64,000 nt of DNA from Holdemania sp. Marseille-P2844 (GTDB lineage: Bacteria > Bacillota_I > Bacilli_A > Erysipelotrichales > Erysipelotrichaceae), in the NCBI RefSeq assembly GCF_900120005.1, contig NZ_LT635449.1:248001-312000 (forward strand), in the 5' to 3' direction. The notes beneath the pieces were generated by a model, which did no database searches, was not told the DNA's origin, and was given only the letters and a program-made list of their open reading frames with translations. Positions 43,253 to 52,607 of this stretch are shown here, in pieces. The position numbers and the translations under genes were made by a program. Position 1 is the first letter of the stretch. Each line of letters begins with the position of its first letter.

Positions 43253-43274
43253 GTGTTTTTCCTTTACAGGCTTC
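43233..43274 (-). terminator. Terminator of ffh
   Basis: AAGCCTGT (43266-43273 on the minus strand) pairs with ACAGGCTT (43242-43249), followed by TCTTTTT. Confidence 0.75.
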
Positions 43275-43295
43275 ATTTTCTTGTATTTCTGCTTT

Positions 43296-44684
43296 TTACC
43301 ACTTGCGGCGGCGTGGGTTCAGCGGGATGTTCATGCCCTTCTTCTGCCCCATCAGAGCGTTCATATTCAGCTTGCCGCCCTTTTGCATCTGCGCCATCTG
43401 CTTCATCATCTGGCGGGTCTTCTCAAACTGATTGACCAGCGCGTTGACTTCCTGCACGGTCGTGCCGCTGCCGGCCGCAATTCTTTTCTTGCGGGAGGCG
43501 CGCAGAATACCCGGATCCTGACGTTCTTCCCTGGTCATGGACAGGATGATCGCTTTGGAACGATTCATCTGCTTCGTTGTCTTTTCATCGTCAAGCTGGG
43601 AAGCGAACTGATTGAGTCCCGGAATCAGCTTCATGATGCTGCCTAAAGAGCCCATCTTCTGAACCTGTTCGACCTGTTGAAGCATATCGTCCAGCGTAAA
43701 GGTGCCTTCCATCATCTTGCGGGCGCTCTTTTCGGATTGTTCCAGATCCATCTTTTCCTGGGCCTGTTCGACTAAGGTCATGATGTCGCCCATACCGAGA
43801 ATCCGGTCGGCCATGCGGTCTGGATAGAAGACGTCGAGATCTTCCATCTTTTCACCCAAACCGATAAATTTTACCGGCACCTGAGTGATCGAACGGACGG
43901 ACAAGACGCCGCCGCCGCGGGAATCGCCGTCGAGTTTGGTGACGACTAAGCCGGTGACGTCCAGCTTTTCATGGAACGCCTGCGCGACGTTGATGATATC
44001 CTGACCGGTCATCGCGTCGACGGTTAACAGAATATCGTCCGGTTTGGCAATTTCCTTGATCTTCGCCAGTTCTTCCATCAGCGCTTCGTCGATGTGCAGA
44101 CGGCCGGCCGTATCGATCAACACAATATCCGCGCCGATTTCCTTCGCATGCGCCAGGCCCTGACGGACCGTTTCCACAGCGTCGGTTTCCGTTCCCAGCG
44201 AGAACACTTCGGCCCCGACTTCCTTGCCTAACGTCTGCAGCTGCTCAATCGCCGCCGGACGAATGACGTCCGCCGCGATCAACATCGGATGCTTATTATA
44301 TTTTCGTTTTAACAGCGAAGTAATCTTGCCGACAGACGTGGTTTTACCGGTTCCCTGCAGACCGACCATCATGACGACGGTCATGCCGGATTCCTTAAAG
44401 TTCAGCGTCGCTTCCTTCTCACCTAAAAGTGCGACCAGTTCGTCGTGAACGATCTTAACGACCATCTGCGACGGATTCAGCGAGGTATAGACCTCCTGCC
44501 CTACCGCTTTATCCTTAACCTTTACTAAAAAATCTTTGACGATCTTGTAATTGACGTCCGCTTCCAGCAAAGCCAGCCGGACTTCCCGAAGCATGTCGTC
44601 CATGTTTTTTTCAGTCAGTTTGCCCTGGCCGCTGATATTCTTAAACGCTTTATTCAGCCGCTCTGTCAACGATTCAAATGCCAT
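43296..44684 (-). CDS. ffh: Signal recognition particle protein Ffh
   Basis: 462 residues. N domain, then G domain with GLQGTGKTTS, DTAGRLHIDE and TKLDGDSRGG, then a methionine-rich M domain that binds 4.5S RNA and signal peptides (MNRSKAIILSMT, GSGTTVQEVNAL). It targets membrane proteins to FtsY and SecYEG. The ylxM regulator that normally precedes ffh is missing; a sensor kinase gene lies there instead. Confidence 0.96.
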   Translation of the reverse strand: MAFESLTERLNKAFKNISGQGKLTEKNMDDMLREVRLALLEADVNYKIVKDFLVKVKDKAVGQEVYTSLNPSQMVVKIVHDELVALLGEKEATLNFKESGMTVVMMVGLQGTGKTTSVGKITSLLKRKYNKHPMLIAADVIRPAAIEQLQTLGKEVGAEVFSLGTETDAVETVRQGLAHAKEIGADIVLIDTAGRLHIDEALMEELAKIKEIAKPDDILLTVDAMTGQDIINVAQAFHEKLDVTGLVVTKLDGDSRGGGVLSVRSITQVPVKFIGLGEKMEDLDVFYPDRMADRILGMGDIMTLVEQAQEKMDLEQSEKSARKMMEGTFTLDDMLQQVEQVQKMGSLGSIMKLIPGLNQFASQLDDEKTTKQMNRSKAIILSMTREERQDPGILRASRKKRIAAGSGTTVQEVNALVNQFEKTRQMMKQMAQMQKGGKLNMNALMGQKKGMNIPLNPRRRKW

Positions 44685-44780
44685 ACTTGTTTCTTCCTTT
44701 CCTGCAAATTTCTTATCCGGGATTTATTATACCAAGAAATCCGGGGCAAAGCACCTGTTTCAGCGGTTTTTGCTCAAAAT

Positions 44781-44812
44781 CAAAAAAAGAAGGCGCAAAC
44801 ACAGCCTCCTTT
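44781..44812 (-). terminator. Terminator of the sensor-kinase gene
   Basis: AAGGAGGC...GCGCCTTC imperfect stem followed by T7 on the minus strand. Confidence 0.7.
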
Positions 44813-44820
44813 TCTCCTTT

Positions 44821-45945
44821 TCAAGCTTTATCCAGCGGTACTTTCCGGACTGTGTTTTTAGGCAGAGCGCGAAAGTGCAGATGGAATTCAATCCGCTTGC
44901 CCTGACCGACAGCGTTGATCGTGCCGCCGTGCATCTCCACGATATCCCGGGCGATCGCCAGTCCCAATCCCGCGCCGCCGGTAGCGGCGCTGCGCGAAGG
45001 ATCCGCGCGGTAGAACTTCTCAAATAACAGGCTGATCTGATCGTCGCTCAGCTGCGGTCCGATATTGGCGAACATCAGCTCCACCCCGCCGGCGTTTTCC
45101 TGCATGGTGATCTCGATATCGCTGTTCCTGTCGCAATACGCCAATGCATTCCGCAGCAGGTTATCAAATACCCGCGCCAGTTTGTCGGCGTCAGCCTCGA
45201 TCATCACGCCCTCTTTCAGCTGCAGCCTGCACTGAACCTGCCGCTCCTCAAACAACGGATAAAACTCGTCGGTCAGCTGCTGCAGCATGACGCTTAAATT
45301 CACGGGTTCTTTATTGAGCGTCTGTTTCTGCAGCGCAAACCGTGTAATATCAAAGAATTCATTGATCAGACTTTCCAGCCGATAGCTTTTCTCCAAAGCG
45401 ATCTGCGTGTATTTCCCGCGCAGTTCCTCGCTGATTTCTTTCTCATCGTTCAACAACGACAGATATCCGATAATCGAGGTCAGCGGCGTCTTTAAATCAT
45501 GCGCCAGATAAACGACCAGATCATCGCGCTTCTGTTGTTCCTGCTGCTGCGCCTGTTCGCTGCGCAGCGTTTCAAATTTAATCGAATTCAGCTGATTCTC
45601 AATTTCCTTAAAATCCGTCGGCAGCACGACCAAATTCTCATCTTTATTAAAAACCTGGTTGATCGAGGTGATGATTTGTTCCAGATAGTTCGAAGTCTTA
45701 CGGATCGTAAAATAGATGACGATCATAATCGTGCCGGAACCGATTAAAAACAACAGCGCCGCTTTGTTGCGTACGCAGAACCGATACAGGTCGCTGTCCA
45801 GTGAGAATAGAAAATTCGCAATAAAATCATTTAAAATTCCATCGACCAGCCGCAGTCCCAGTAAAAGCAGCAGAATCGCGCCGACAATCTGCAGGCTTAA
45901 CTCCAGAAACAGCCGGATCTTAAATCGTCGCAGGCTATTTTTCAA
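44821..45945 (-). CDS. Sensor histidine kinase (VanS/OmpR-partner type)
   Basis: 374 residues. Two membrane helices (about 12-33 and 62-81) enclose a very short outer loop of under 30 residues. A HAMP-like linker follows, then His149 in the H box (LAHDLKTPLTS), the N box (FDNLLRNALAYCD) and GAGLGLAIARDIVEMHGG. The small outer loop suggests sensing within the membrane or through a partner protein. It overlaps the response regulator by 11 bases. No van ligase genes are near, so glycopeptide resistance should not be assumed. Confidence 0.92.
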   Translation of the reverse strand: MKNSLRRFKIRLFLELSLQIVGAILLLLLGLRLVDGILNDFIANFLFSLDSDLYRFCVRNKAALLFLIGSGTIMIVIYFTIRKTSNYLEQIITSINQVFNKDENLVVLPTDFKEIENQLNSIKFETLRSEQAQQQEQQKRDDLVVYLAHDLKTPLTSIIGYLSLLNDEKEISEELRGKYTQIALEKSYRLESLINEFFDITRFALQKQTLNKEPVNLSVMLQQLTDEFYPLFEERQVQCRLQLKEGVMIEADADKLARVFDNLLRNALAYCDRNSDIEITMQENAGGVELMFANIGPQLSDDQISLLFEKFYRADPSRSAATGGAGLGLAIARDIVEMHGGTINAVGQGKRIEFHLHFRALPKNTVRKVPLDKA

Positions 45946-46627
45946 TTTTATACCCCATTCCCCACACCGTCTTTATGAATTTCGGATTGCGCGGCTGTTC
46001 GTGCATCTTTTCGCGGATGCGCCGGATATGGACCATCACCGTATTGTTGGACTCGAAGTATTTTTCCTTCCAGATGCTTTCAAACAAATCCTGCGAACTG
46101 ATGACCTTGCCCCGATTCTCACACAACATCTGAAGAATTGAAAACTCCGTCGGCGTCAGATTCAGCTTTTCTCCATACAGCGTGCATTCATGCGTGCTGC
46201 AATTTAAGATTAATCCCTGAAAATCAATGATATTATCGTCCCGCTTCTGGGAATTATAGCGCATATACCGGCGCAGCTGCGCTTTGACGCGGGCTGTCAT
46301 TTCAACCGGATTAAACGGCTTGGTGATGTAATCGTCAGCCCCGATTGTCAGCCCCGTAATCTTATCAATATCCTCGCCTTTGGCCGTCAGCATGATGACC
46401 GGATAATTATAATGGCTGCGGATTTCTTCACACAGATGAAATCCGCTGCAGTCAGGAAGCATGACGTCAAGAACCGCAAGGTCAAATTTGTGGTCCCGAA
46501 TTAACTTCAACGCTTCCGTTCCGCTGTACTCCACGGTTGTTTGAAAACCTTCGTTTTTCAGATAAACTGAAACCAGCTGAGCGATTTCCGCATCGTCGTC
46601 GACGATCAGGATTTTCTCATTCATCAT
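45935..46627 (-). CDS. OmpR/VanR-family response regulator
   Basis: 230 residues. Receiver domain with acidic cluster DDD at 10-12, phospho-acceptor Asp54 (AVLDVMLPDCSG) and Lys in LTAKGED. C-terminal winged helix (LTPTEFSILQMLCENRGKVISS; VMVHIRRIREKM). It is the DNA-binding output for the adjacent kinase. Targets are not visible in the window. Confidence 0.94.
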   Translation of the reverse strand: MMNEKILIVDDDAEIAQLVSVYLKNEGFQTTVEYSGTEALKLIRDHKFDLAVLDVMLPDCSGFHLCEEIRSHYNYPVIMLTAKGEDIDKITGLTIGADDYITKPFNPVEMTARVKAQLRRYMRYNSQKRDDNIIDFQGLILNCSTHECTLYGEKLNLTPTEFSILQMLCENRGKVISSQDLFESIWKEKYFESNNTVMVHIRRIREKMHEQPRNPKFIKTVWGMGYKIEK

Positions 46628-46704
46628 TATCCCTCATTTCGATTTCAAGTATAGCTTATAAACGGATTTCCAACAATCTGCAAATTCTTACAAAGAAATA
46701 AACG

Positions 46705-47061
46705 TCACACCGCCATTTCCGCTAACGGCGGATTGTTGAGCGGTTTCACTGAAATAAACGAAACCTTTTCCGCCACGATCTCCGCGTTGTAATACATCTG
46801 CCCCTCCTTCGGCTCGTAATTGTGCGCCTGCAGCCGGCCTTTCACCGCGACAACCGAACCGGGACGCAGTAAATCCGCGCAGGTTTCCGCAATCCCCCGC
46901 CACAGCACAACATTAAAAACATCCTGATCATACTCGCCATTGCTGTTGCGGAATCCGCGGTCGACCTCCAGCAACATCGTCGCGATTTTTGTGCCGGCCG
47001 CTGTCAGCCGGATTTCGGGAATTTCTTTGACCTTTCCTACTAATACCATGAAATTTAACAT
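46705..47061 (-). CDS. ssb: Short single-stranded DNA-binding protein
   Basis: 118 residues, a single OB fold (MVLVGKVKEIPEIRLTAAGT; FNVVLWRGIAETCADLLRPGSVVAVKGRLQ). It lacks the Gly/Gln-rich linker and the acidic DDDIPF tail that recruit repair proteins. In size it is like Bacillus SsbB, the competence-linked form, so a main replicative SSB probably exists elsewhere. It stands alone between the two-component system and the M16 pair. Confidence 0.88.
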   Translation of the reverse strand: MLNFMVLVGKVKEIPEIRLTAAGTKIATMLLEVDRGFRNSNGEYDQDVFNVVLWRGIAETCADLLRPGSVVAVKGRLQAHNYEPKEGQMYYNAEIVAEKVSFISVKPLNNPPLAEMAV

Positions 47062-47167
47062 AGCTTTCCTCCTTGCTGCTTCATTATGCCGCAGACCTTC
47101 CCCGCTGGCAAACCGGCGAATTCAACCTTTTTTTCATAGTTAGCTGGAATTATCACGCGGAAAATAT

Positions 47168-47200
47168 GCAAAAAAAACGGAGAAGTCAGAATTCTCCATT
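47168..47200 (-). terminator. Terminator of the M16 peptidase pair
   Basis: GGAGAA-TTCTGAC-TTCTCC followed by T8 on the minus strand, about 50 bases beyond the stop codon. Confidence 0.8.
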
Positions 47201-47246
47201 TTTTGATTTTTTTCTAAATTTTATTTCAGCACCGTCAAAAGGACTG

Positions 47247-48545
47247 TTAAGCCTCAGTCTGACCTCTGGCCGGACTGATTTCCACGACGCTGCGCTGATC
47301 AAATTTCAAGGCCTCGAACGCTTCCTGCACCTGCTTCTGATCGAGCTGACCGATGATTTCCAGGGTATCAAAGAAACTGACGCCATTGAACTGATTTCGA
47401 ATCATCGCCACCGCAATATCCTCCATATTGTTAAACGTCCGCATCGCTTCGCCGAAATACCGCCGTTTTAACAGCTGCAGCTGCTGATAGTCGACAGCCC
47501 GGTTCTTCAACCCATTCAGCTGTTCTTCGACAAATCGGGTAAACGCCGCGGCGTCTTCCGTTTCATTATAGAACATCATCATTGCGTAATCCTTGCCCAG
47601 ATCAATTTCATAACCAAAGTAATCGTTGATGATTTCATTGTCCAGCCATTTTTGATAATCCGGATTCAGCGCGCTGAAATGCGATTCCAGCAGACACCGA
47701 ATCGCCCACTCCTGGCGCACCCGCTCTTTGGCCGAGGTCTTCAGCGGCGCAAATTTATACGCCACACTGACCTTGCGGACGGCGACGTCCATCGGGATGA
47801 CCGTATGGCTGGACACCACCGTCTGGGGTTCCTCTTCCAGATACCTTCCGACATCCTTGACCGGCTCAAACGACTTCGGCTGCTGATTTTCCTCAATCCA
47901 TTCCAACAACGTTTCAGGGTCCTGCGGTCCTGCGACGATCAACGTCATGCGGGAAGGATGATAGTTCAGCTTGTAACAATCCTCCAACAGCTGCCGGGTT
48001 GTGGCGTTGACGCTTTTTTCATCCCCGCCGATATCACGGTTAAGCGGATGCTTGTGATACAGCGCCTTAAACGTTTCAAAAATCAACCGGCTGTCCGGCA
48101 TCTGCAAATACATCTTCAATTCCTGATTGATGATGCCTTTTTCCTTTTCCACCGATTCGTCGGTAATCCGCAGATCCTGCACAAAGTCAAGTAACAGATT
48201 CAGCGGTTCCTTCAGATCACCATGACTGGTCGTGAAGTAATAACACGTTTCGTTGTAGGAGGTAAACGCGTTGACATTCGCGCCCATCCGCGAAAAATCA
48301 TCCATGACGTCGCCTTCATCCGACTCAAATAACTTGTGTTCCAGAAAGTGCGCGATTCCGCTTGGAAAATCAAGATGATTGCCGTCCTTGTCGATCTGTC
48401 GGTAGTCCAGAGCGCCGTAGGGCGTCGCAAAGACCACGGCTGTGCTGACAAATTCCGGCTTATGCCAGAAGATCAGGTTTAATCCGTTATCCAGCGTATG
48501 CGTATACCACGTTTCGTCAAACTGCGCGTTAACAATTTTCTTCAT
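47247..48545 (-). CDS. M16-family zinc peptidase, YmfH-like (active subunit)
   Basis: 432 residues. Inverted zinc motif HFLEH (His66, Glu69, His70) and the downstream glutamate helix (EKEKGIINQELKMYL). Related to mitochondrial processing peptidase beta subunit and Bacillus YmfH (MlpA). Likely a cytoplasmic peptidase acting as a pair with the overlapping upstream gene (17-base overlap). Substrate unknown. Confidence 0.9.
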   Translation of the reverse strand: MKKIVNAQFDETWYTHTLDNGLNLIFWHKPEFVSTAVVFATPYGALDYRQIDKDGNHLDFPSGIAHFLEHKLFESDEGDVMDDFSRMGANVNAFTSYNETCYYFTTSHGDLKEPLNLLLDFVQDLRITDESVEKEKGIINQELKMYLQMPDSRLIFETFKALYHKHPLNRDIGGDEKSVNATTRQLLEDCYKLNYHPSRMTLIVAGPQDPETLLEWIEENQQPKSFEPVKDVGRYLEEEPQTVVSSHTVIPMDVAVRKVSVAYKFAPLKTSAKERVRQEWAIRCLLESHFSALNPDYQKWLDNEIINDYFGYEIDLGKDYAMMMFYNETEDAAAFTRFVEEQLNGLKNRAVDYQQLQLLKRRYFGEAMRTFNNMEDIAVAMIRNQFNGVSFFDTLEIIGQLDQKQVQEAFEALKFDQRSVVEISPARGQTEA

Positions 48546-49800
48546 GGACGTCCTCCTTCTGAATTAATGCGAACACCGCTTTGCATTCCATCGCGGCAAA
48601 CAGCTTCATGATGGCCTTGCGCGTAACGCTGCGGATCTGGTCGCTGATCTGCTCTAGCGTCTGCGTCTGTTCCAGCAGACAGTTCTGGAATTCCCGGTTG
48701 ATCATCGAGAGTGGATCATCCTCGGAAGCGAGGATCGAATTGATCAACATTTCCTTGGCAGTCTCCAGCATTTCCTCGTCGAAAGCACCCTCAGCCATGC
48801 GCTGGCGCTGCTGCTCGATCAATTCCTTCACTTCGTCCAGATGCGCTTTGTCAATTCCTGTGCTGACGCTCATTACGCCGTCGTAGGAAAGAATGCTTGA
48901 ATAGATTGAATAGCACAGACTGCGCTTTTCCCGCACCTCCTGAAACAATAACGACGTCGGCAGCTGGCCGAAGATGCAGCTGCCGGTGCGCAGCGCCCAG
49001 TAATCCGGGCCACTCAGCGCAACGTGCGTCGGATACATCATGACAAGCGTCGTCTGATCGATTGAACGGGTTTCAGATTTTTCTTCAGCCGCTTCCTTTT
49101 CCGCCAGATATTCGCTTTTGATTTCCAGCTCACGGTCTTCGAATGGGAACGCGTGTTTTAACAGCGAGATCACGGTCGCCGGATCCACCTGTCCCTCCAC
49201 AAAAATATCAATTCGGTCCTCGCGGATCATTTTTTCATAGGCTTCGCTGACTTGCGCCAGTGTAATTGTTTCCGCTTCTTCCATCGTCGGCAGCACGCTG
49301 ATGCCTAACGCCTGACCTTCACCCAGCAGTTTCGCGCATTGAGAAGCTGCATAGGAGGCCGGATTGTCGCTGCGGCGTTGGATCATCGCTTTTAAATTGA
49401 TCATGGCTTCCTTAAATAATGCGTTCGACAGCTGATCCCCGTCTTTCAGCGGATGCAGAAGAAACTGCGAAGCCAGCGCGATCTGCCGCTGCAACAGATC
49501 CCCGCCGACATATTTTTCATTCAAAGCTTTGACGCGGAATTCCAGAATCTGTCCCTGACCATAGGTCGTCGTCCGCGCCGACGCGCTGGCGCCATACAAT
49601 CCATCCAGGCAGCAGGATACCTCCCGCTTCGTCGGATATTTCTCACACCGGTCTGCCAACATCAGCGCCAACACGGTCCTGACCCAGCTGTCCGGAGTTT
49701 TCAGTTCATTAAAAAAACGGAATGACAGGATGACATCCTTGAATTTTCCGGTTTCCAGAATATGCATTTCAACATTTTTACAAAGGGTTTCTTTTCTCAT
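48529..49800 (-). CDS. M16-family peptidase-like protein, YmfF-like (non-catalytic subunit)
   Basis: 423 residues from the ATG at 49800, eight bases after GGAGG; an adjacent TTG is less likely. It has the same M16 fold as the downstream gene, but the HxxEH zinc motif is replaced in the corresponding helix (ALMLADRCEKYPTKREV). The C-terminal region with YSIYSSILSYDGVMSVSTGI is well kept. In M16 pairs one subunit is usually inactive and shapes the chamber. First gene of the pair. Confidence 0.9.
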   Translation of the reverse strand: MRKETLCKNVEMHILETGKFKDVILSFRFFNELKTPDSWVRTVLALMLADRCEKYPTKREVSCCLDGLYGASASARTTTYGQGQILEFRVKALNEKYVGGDLLQRQIALASQFLLHPLKDGDQLSNALFKEAMINLKAMIQRRSDNPASYAASQCAKLLGEGQALGISVLPTMEEAETITLAQVSEAYEKMIREDRIDIFVEGQVDPATVISLLKHAFPFEDRELEIKSEYLAEKEAAEEKSETRSIDQTTLVMMYPTHVALSGPDYWALRTGSCIFGQLPTSLLFQEVREKRSLCYSIYSSILSYDGVMSVSTGIDKAHLDEVKELIEQQRQRMAEGAFDEEMLETAKEMLINSILASEDDPLSMINREFQNCLLEQTQTLEQISDQIRSVTRKAIMKLFAAMECKAVFALIQKEDVHEENC

Positions 49801-50084
49801 CAAACGTTCCTCCTTCGCTACCTAGTATATCCCACTTTCCAGGCAAAAAACAGAAAATCTTTCCTTTTCCCCCGCGATCAGACTGCGAAAGCAGACGCCC
49901 GCAAAGGGAGTGCAGCGAACTGACGCGCTGATGATCAGACCCGAAATTCAGCAAAATTCCCGTTTAGAAAAAACCCGTTTTCCTCTTCTATTGAAAAAAC
50001 AGGACAAATTCGGATGATTTCATTTTCATCGTTTAAAAATTTTGTTATGATAATCAATAAGCAAGAAGAAAAGAGGCCAAAGAG

Positions 50085-50684
50085 ATGAAAACAGAACTTT
50101 TTCTGAAAGAAAAAGACGACCGTTCCTTATTGGTCGTCGTCGACATGATCAACGGCTTTATCCATACCGGAGCCTTGGCGGACCCGAAAATTGATCAGAT
50201 CACCCCAGCCGTGCTGGATACTGTGAAAGCTTATTTAAAGCGCGATTTCCCGATTCTCGCCTTCCGCGACTGCCACAATGAAAGCGCGAAAGAATTTTCC
50301 AGCTTTCCGCCGCATTGTTTAAAAGACAGCGAGGAGAGCGAACTGATCAAGGAGTTGAAGCCCTATGCCGATCAATTTATCATCCTGGAAAAGAATTCGA
50401 CCAACGGTTTTGTTCAGCCTGAGTTTTTAGAAGTGTTCCAGCAGATGACCAATTTGCGTTCCGTGATGATCGTCGGCTGCTGCACCGATATTTGCGTATT
50501 GCAGTTTGCTTTATCTTTAAAAGGGTATATTAATCAAAACGATCTGGGTATTGAAGTCATCGTGCCGAAGGATCAGGTCGCAACCTTCGACGCGCCGGGA
50601 CACAGTGCCAAGGACTATGGGCACTGGGCGCTGAAATTGATGGCCAACGCCGGTATTCATGTCGTGAACAACGAGGAGGAATAA
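50085..50684 (+). CDS. Nicotinamidase-like cysteine hydrolase (isochorismatase family)
   Basis: 199 residues. Triad Asp20 (VVVDMINGFI), Lys103 (ILEKNSTNGF) and Cys137 (GCCTDICV), as in PncA. It hydrolyses nicotinamide to nicotinate, or a related amide. Three bases before a nicotinate phosphoribosyltransferase gene, which strongly supports NAD salvage. The 281-base space before it, shared with the divergent M16 gene, has a TATGAT -10 near 50047 and no evident gene. Confidence 0.88.
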   Translation: MKTELFLKEKDDRSLLVVVDMINGFIHTGALADPKIDQITPAVLDTVKAYLKRDFPILAFRDCHNESAKEFSSFPPHCLKDSEESELIKELKPYADQFIILEKNSTNGFVQPEFLEVFQQMTNLRSVMIVGCCTDICVLQFALSLKGYINQNDLGIEVIVPKDQVATFDAPGHSAKDYGHWALKLMANAGIHVVNNEEE

Positions 50685-50687
50685 CAA

Positions 50688-52130
50688 ATGCAACCCGAAG
50701 ATTTAATGCTGCTGACCGATTTTTACGAATATACGATGGCGTATGCGTATTTTAAAGAGAATAAACATGAGGAAATTGCCTACTTCGATATGTTCGTGCG
50801 GACGATTCCAGACGGCGGCGGCTTCTTGATTTTAAACGGCCTGCACCGGTTTATTGATTTCGTTCAAAACTTTCATTACACGGACGCGCAGATTGATTAT
50901 CTGCGGCAGACGGGTTACTTTGACGAGGATTTTTTGCATTATTTAAAAACGATGACGATGGACGTGGACGTCTGGGCGATTCCGGAGGGAACGCCGGTGT
51001 TCGCCAACGAGCCGCTGGTCACCATCCGCGGCACCTTGATTCAGGCGCAGATTCTGGAAACCATTCTGCTTTTGTGCATCAACTATCCAACATTGACTAC
51101 AACCAAAGCCTACCGCATCGTCCGTGCCAGCAAGGGCCGGGCCGTCCTGGAATTTGGTTCGCGCCGGGCGCATGGCTTCGACGCCGCCACCGAAGGGGCC
51201 CGCGGCGCTTACATCGCAGGCTGCGCCGGTTCCGCCTGCACGATTGCCGGTCAGAAATATGCCGTCCCGGTCAGCGGTACGATCGCCCACAGCTATGTTC
51301 AGCTGCATGACAGCGAGCTGGAAGCCTTCCGCAGCTACGCGCGGGTTTCCCCGGACAACTGCATCCTGTTGGTCGATACTTATGACACGCTGCATTCCGG
51401 CATTCCCAACGCGATCAAAGTGGCCCAGGAGGAATTGATTCCGAACGGCCACCGTTTAAAAGGAATCCGGATCGACAGCGGCGATTTGGCTTATCTGTCA
51501 AAGAAAGCACGGAAAATGCTCGACGCGGCCGGTCTGACCGACTGCAAGATCGTCGTTTCCAATTCGCTGGACGAATTCTTAATCGACGATCTGATCATGC
51601 AGGATGCGAAGATCGACACCTTCGGCGTGGGTGAAAACATGATCACCGCCAAATCCACACCGGTCTTGGGCGGCGTCTACAAAGTGGTAGCGCATGAAAA
51701 AGATGGTCAGATTATCCCGAAGATCAAGATCAGCGGCAACGTGGAAAAGCTGACCAATCCGGGCTTTAAGAAAATCATCCGGTTCTATGACAAAGAGAAT
51801 CATCAGGCGATCGCCGATTTATTAGCGCTGCGCGACGAAGTAATTCCGACGGATGAGTATCTGTTATTTGATCCGCAGGCGCCGTGGAAGCAGAAACGGA
51901 TCAAGGATTATGAAATGCGCGAGCTGCAGGAACAGATTTTCGATCATGGCAAGTTAGTTTATACTGTTCCTACAACGGAAGAAGTTAAAAACTACTGCAT
52001 GCAGCAGATGGATACGCTGTGGGAGGAAGTCAAACGGCTGCGTTATCCGCATCGGTATTATGTCGATTATTCCCGCCAGCTTTATGATTTGAAACAGGAA
52101 TTGATTGAAAAGAACACCATTAAAATCTAA
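50688..52130 (+). CDS. pncB: Nicotinate phosphoribosyltransferase
   Basis: 480 residues. Start LMLLTDFYEYTMAYAYF and EFGSRRAHGFDAATEGARGAYIAG-type phosphoribosyl-binding region; GIRIDSGDLAYLSKKAR is diagnostic. It joins nicotinate to PRPP, giving NaMN for NAD synthesis. Operon with the hydrolase upstream; terminator 13 bases downstream. Confidence 0.95.
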   Translation: MQPEDLMLLTDFYEYTMAYAYFKENKHEEIAYFDMFVRTIPDGGGFLILNGLHRFIDFVQNFHYTDAQIDYLRQTGYFDEDFLHYLKTMTMDVDVWAIPEGTPVFANEPLVTIRGTLIQAQILETILLLCINYPTLTTTKAYRIVRASKGRAVLEFGSRRAHGFDAATEGARGAYIAGCAGSACTIAGQKYAVPVSGTIAHSYVQLHDSELEAFRSYARVSPDNCILLVDTYDTLHSGIPNAIKVAQEELIPNGHRLKGIRIDSGDLAYLSKKARKMLDAAGLTDCKIVVSNSLDEFLIDDLIMQDAKIDTFGVGENMITAKSTPVLGGVYKVVAHEKDGQIIPKIKISGNVEKLTNPGFKKIIRFYDKENHQAIADLLALRDEVIPTDEYLLFDPQAPWKQKRIKDYEMRELQEQIFDHGKLVYTVPTTEEVKNYCMQQMDTLWEEVKRLRYPHRYYVDYSRQLYDLKQELIEKNTIKI

Positions 52131-52143
52131 TTCTTATCTTCTT

Positions 52144-52171
52144 GAGAACGCGCTCAGCGTTCTCTTTTTTT
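52144..52171 (+). terminator. Terminator of pncB
   Basis: GAGAACGC-GCTCA-GCGTTCTC followed by T7. Confidence 0.9.
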
Positions 52172-52351
52172 CATTCTTTCTCCTTTTTTATATTCTTGAA
52201 GGCCGCTATCCATTTTTGCGCAAACCGGCGCTGTTTTTTGTTTTACGCAAACGTCCGTCTTACCAGTTGATATTCCGTCTTTTCATCGCTATACAAATCC
52301 ACAGCTTTTTTGACTTTCGTTATTAAAGACAGGCAGCAGATGAAAATCCGG

Positions 52352-52462
52352 GGTCTTTATGCCGCTGTATTTTAAAAGGCCTGTTGCCGTCAGTTTATTG
52401 ATGAATTAAGCGGCGAAGGTCTTTGTGCCGCAATGATTTAATAGACCCGTTGACCTTGACTT
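52352..52462. repeat. Two imperfect ~45-base direct repeats
   Basis: Copies at 52352-52396 and 52418-52462 both begin GGTCTTTxTGCCGC, share ATTTxA and GTTGxC further in, and end near CTTT/GTTT. Roughly two thirds of positions agree by eye. Origin unknown. Confidence 0.5.
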
Positions 52463-52506
52463 TGGACACGATCAGAAAGACCGGCAGTCAAAAAGTTTTA
52501 TCAGTC

Positions 52507-52546
52507 AAAAAAAAGCGCTGCATCCCTTTTCACAAAGAGTCAGCGC
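52507..52546 (-). terminator. Probable terminator of the heparinase-like gene
   Basis: GCGCTG/CAGCGC stem (52541-52546 with 52515-52520) with a long loop, followed by T8 on the minus strand. Confidence 0.6.
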
Positions 52547-52587
52547 ACTTTAGTTTGCCCTCACGCGAATAAACGTCAGGGATGACA

Positions 52588-52607
52588 GGCGCTGCCTTTG
52601 CAGCGCC
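52588..52607. repeat. Perfect eight-pair GC-rich hairpin
   Basis: GGCGCTGC-CTTT-GCAGCGCC without a T run on either side. Confidence 0.6.

Noticed and set aside
44821-46627. Vancomycin-resistance regulatory locus
   Set aside because: The kinase and regulator resemble VanS/VanR only at the family level; no vanH, vanA-type ligase or vanX is nearby.
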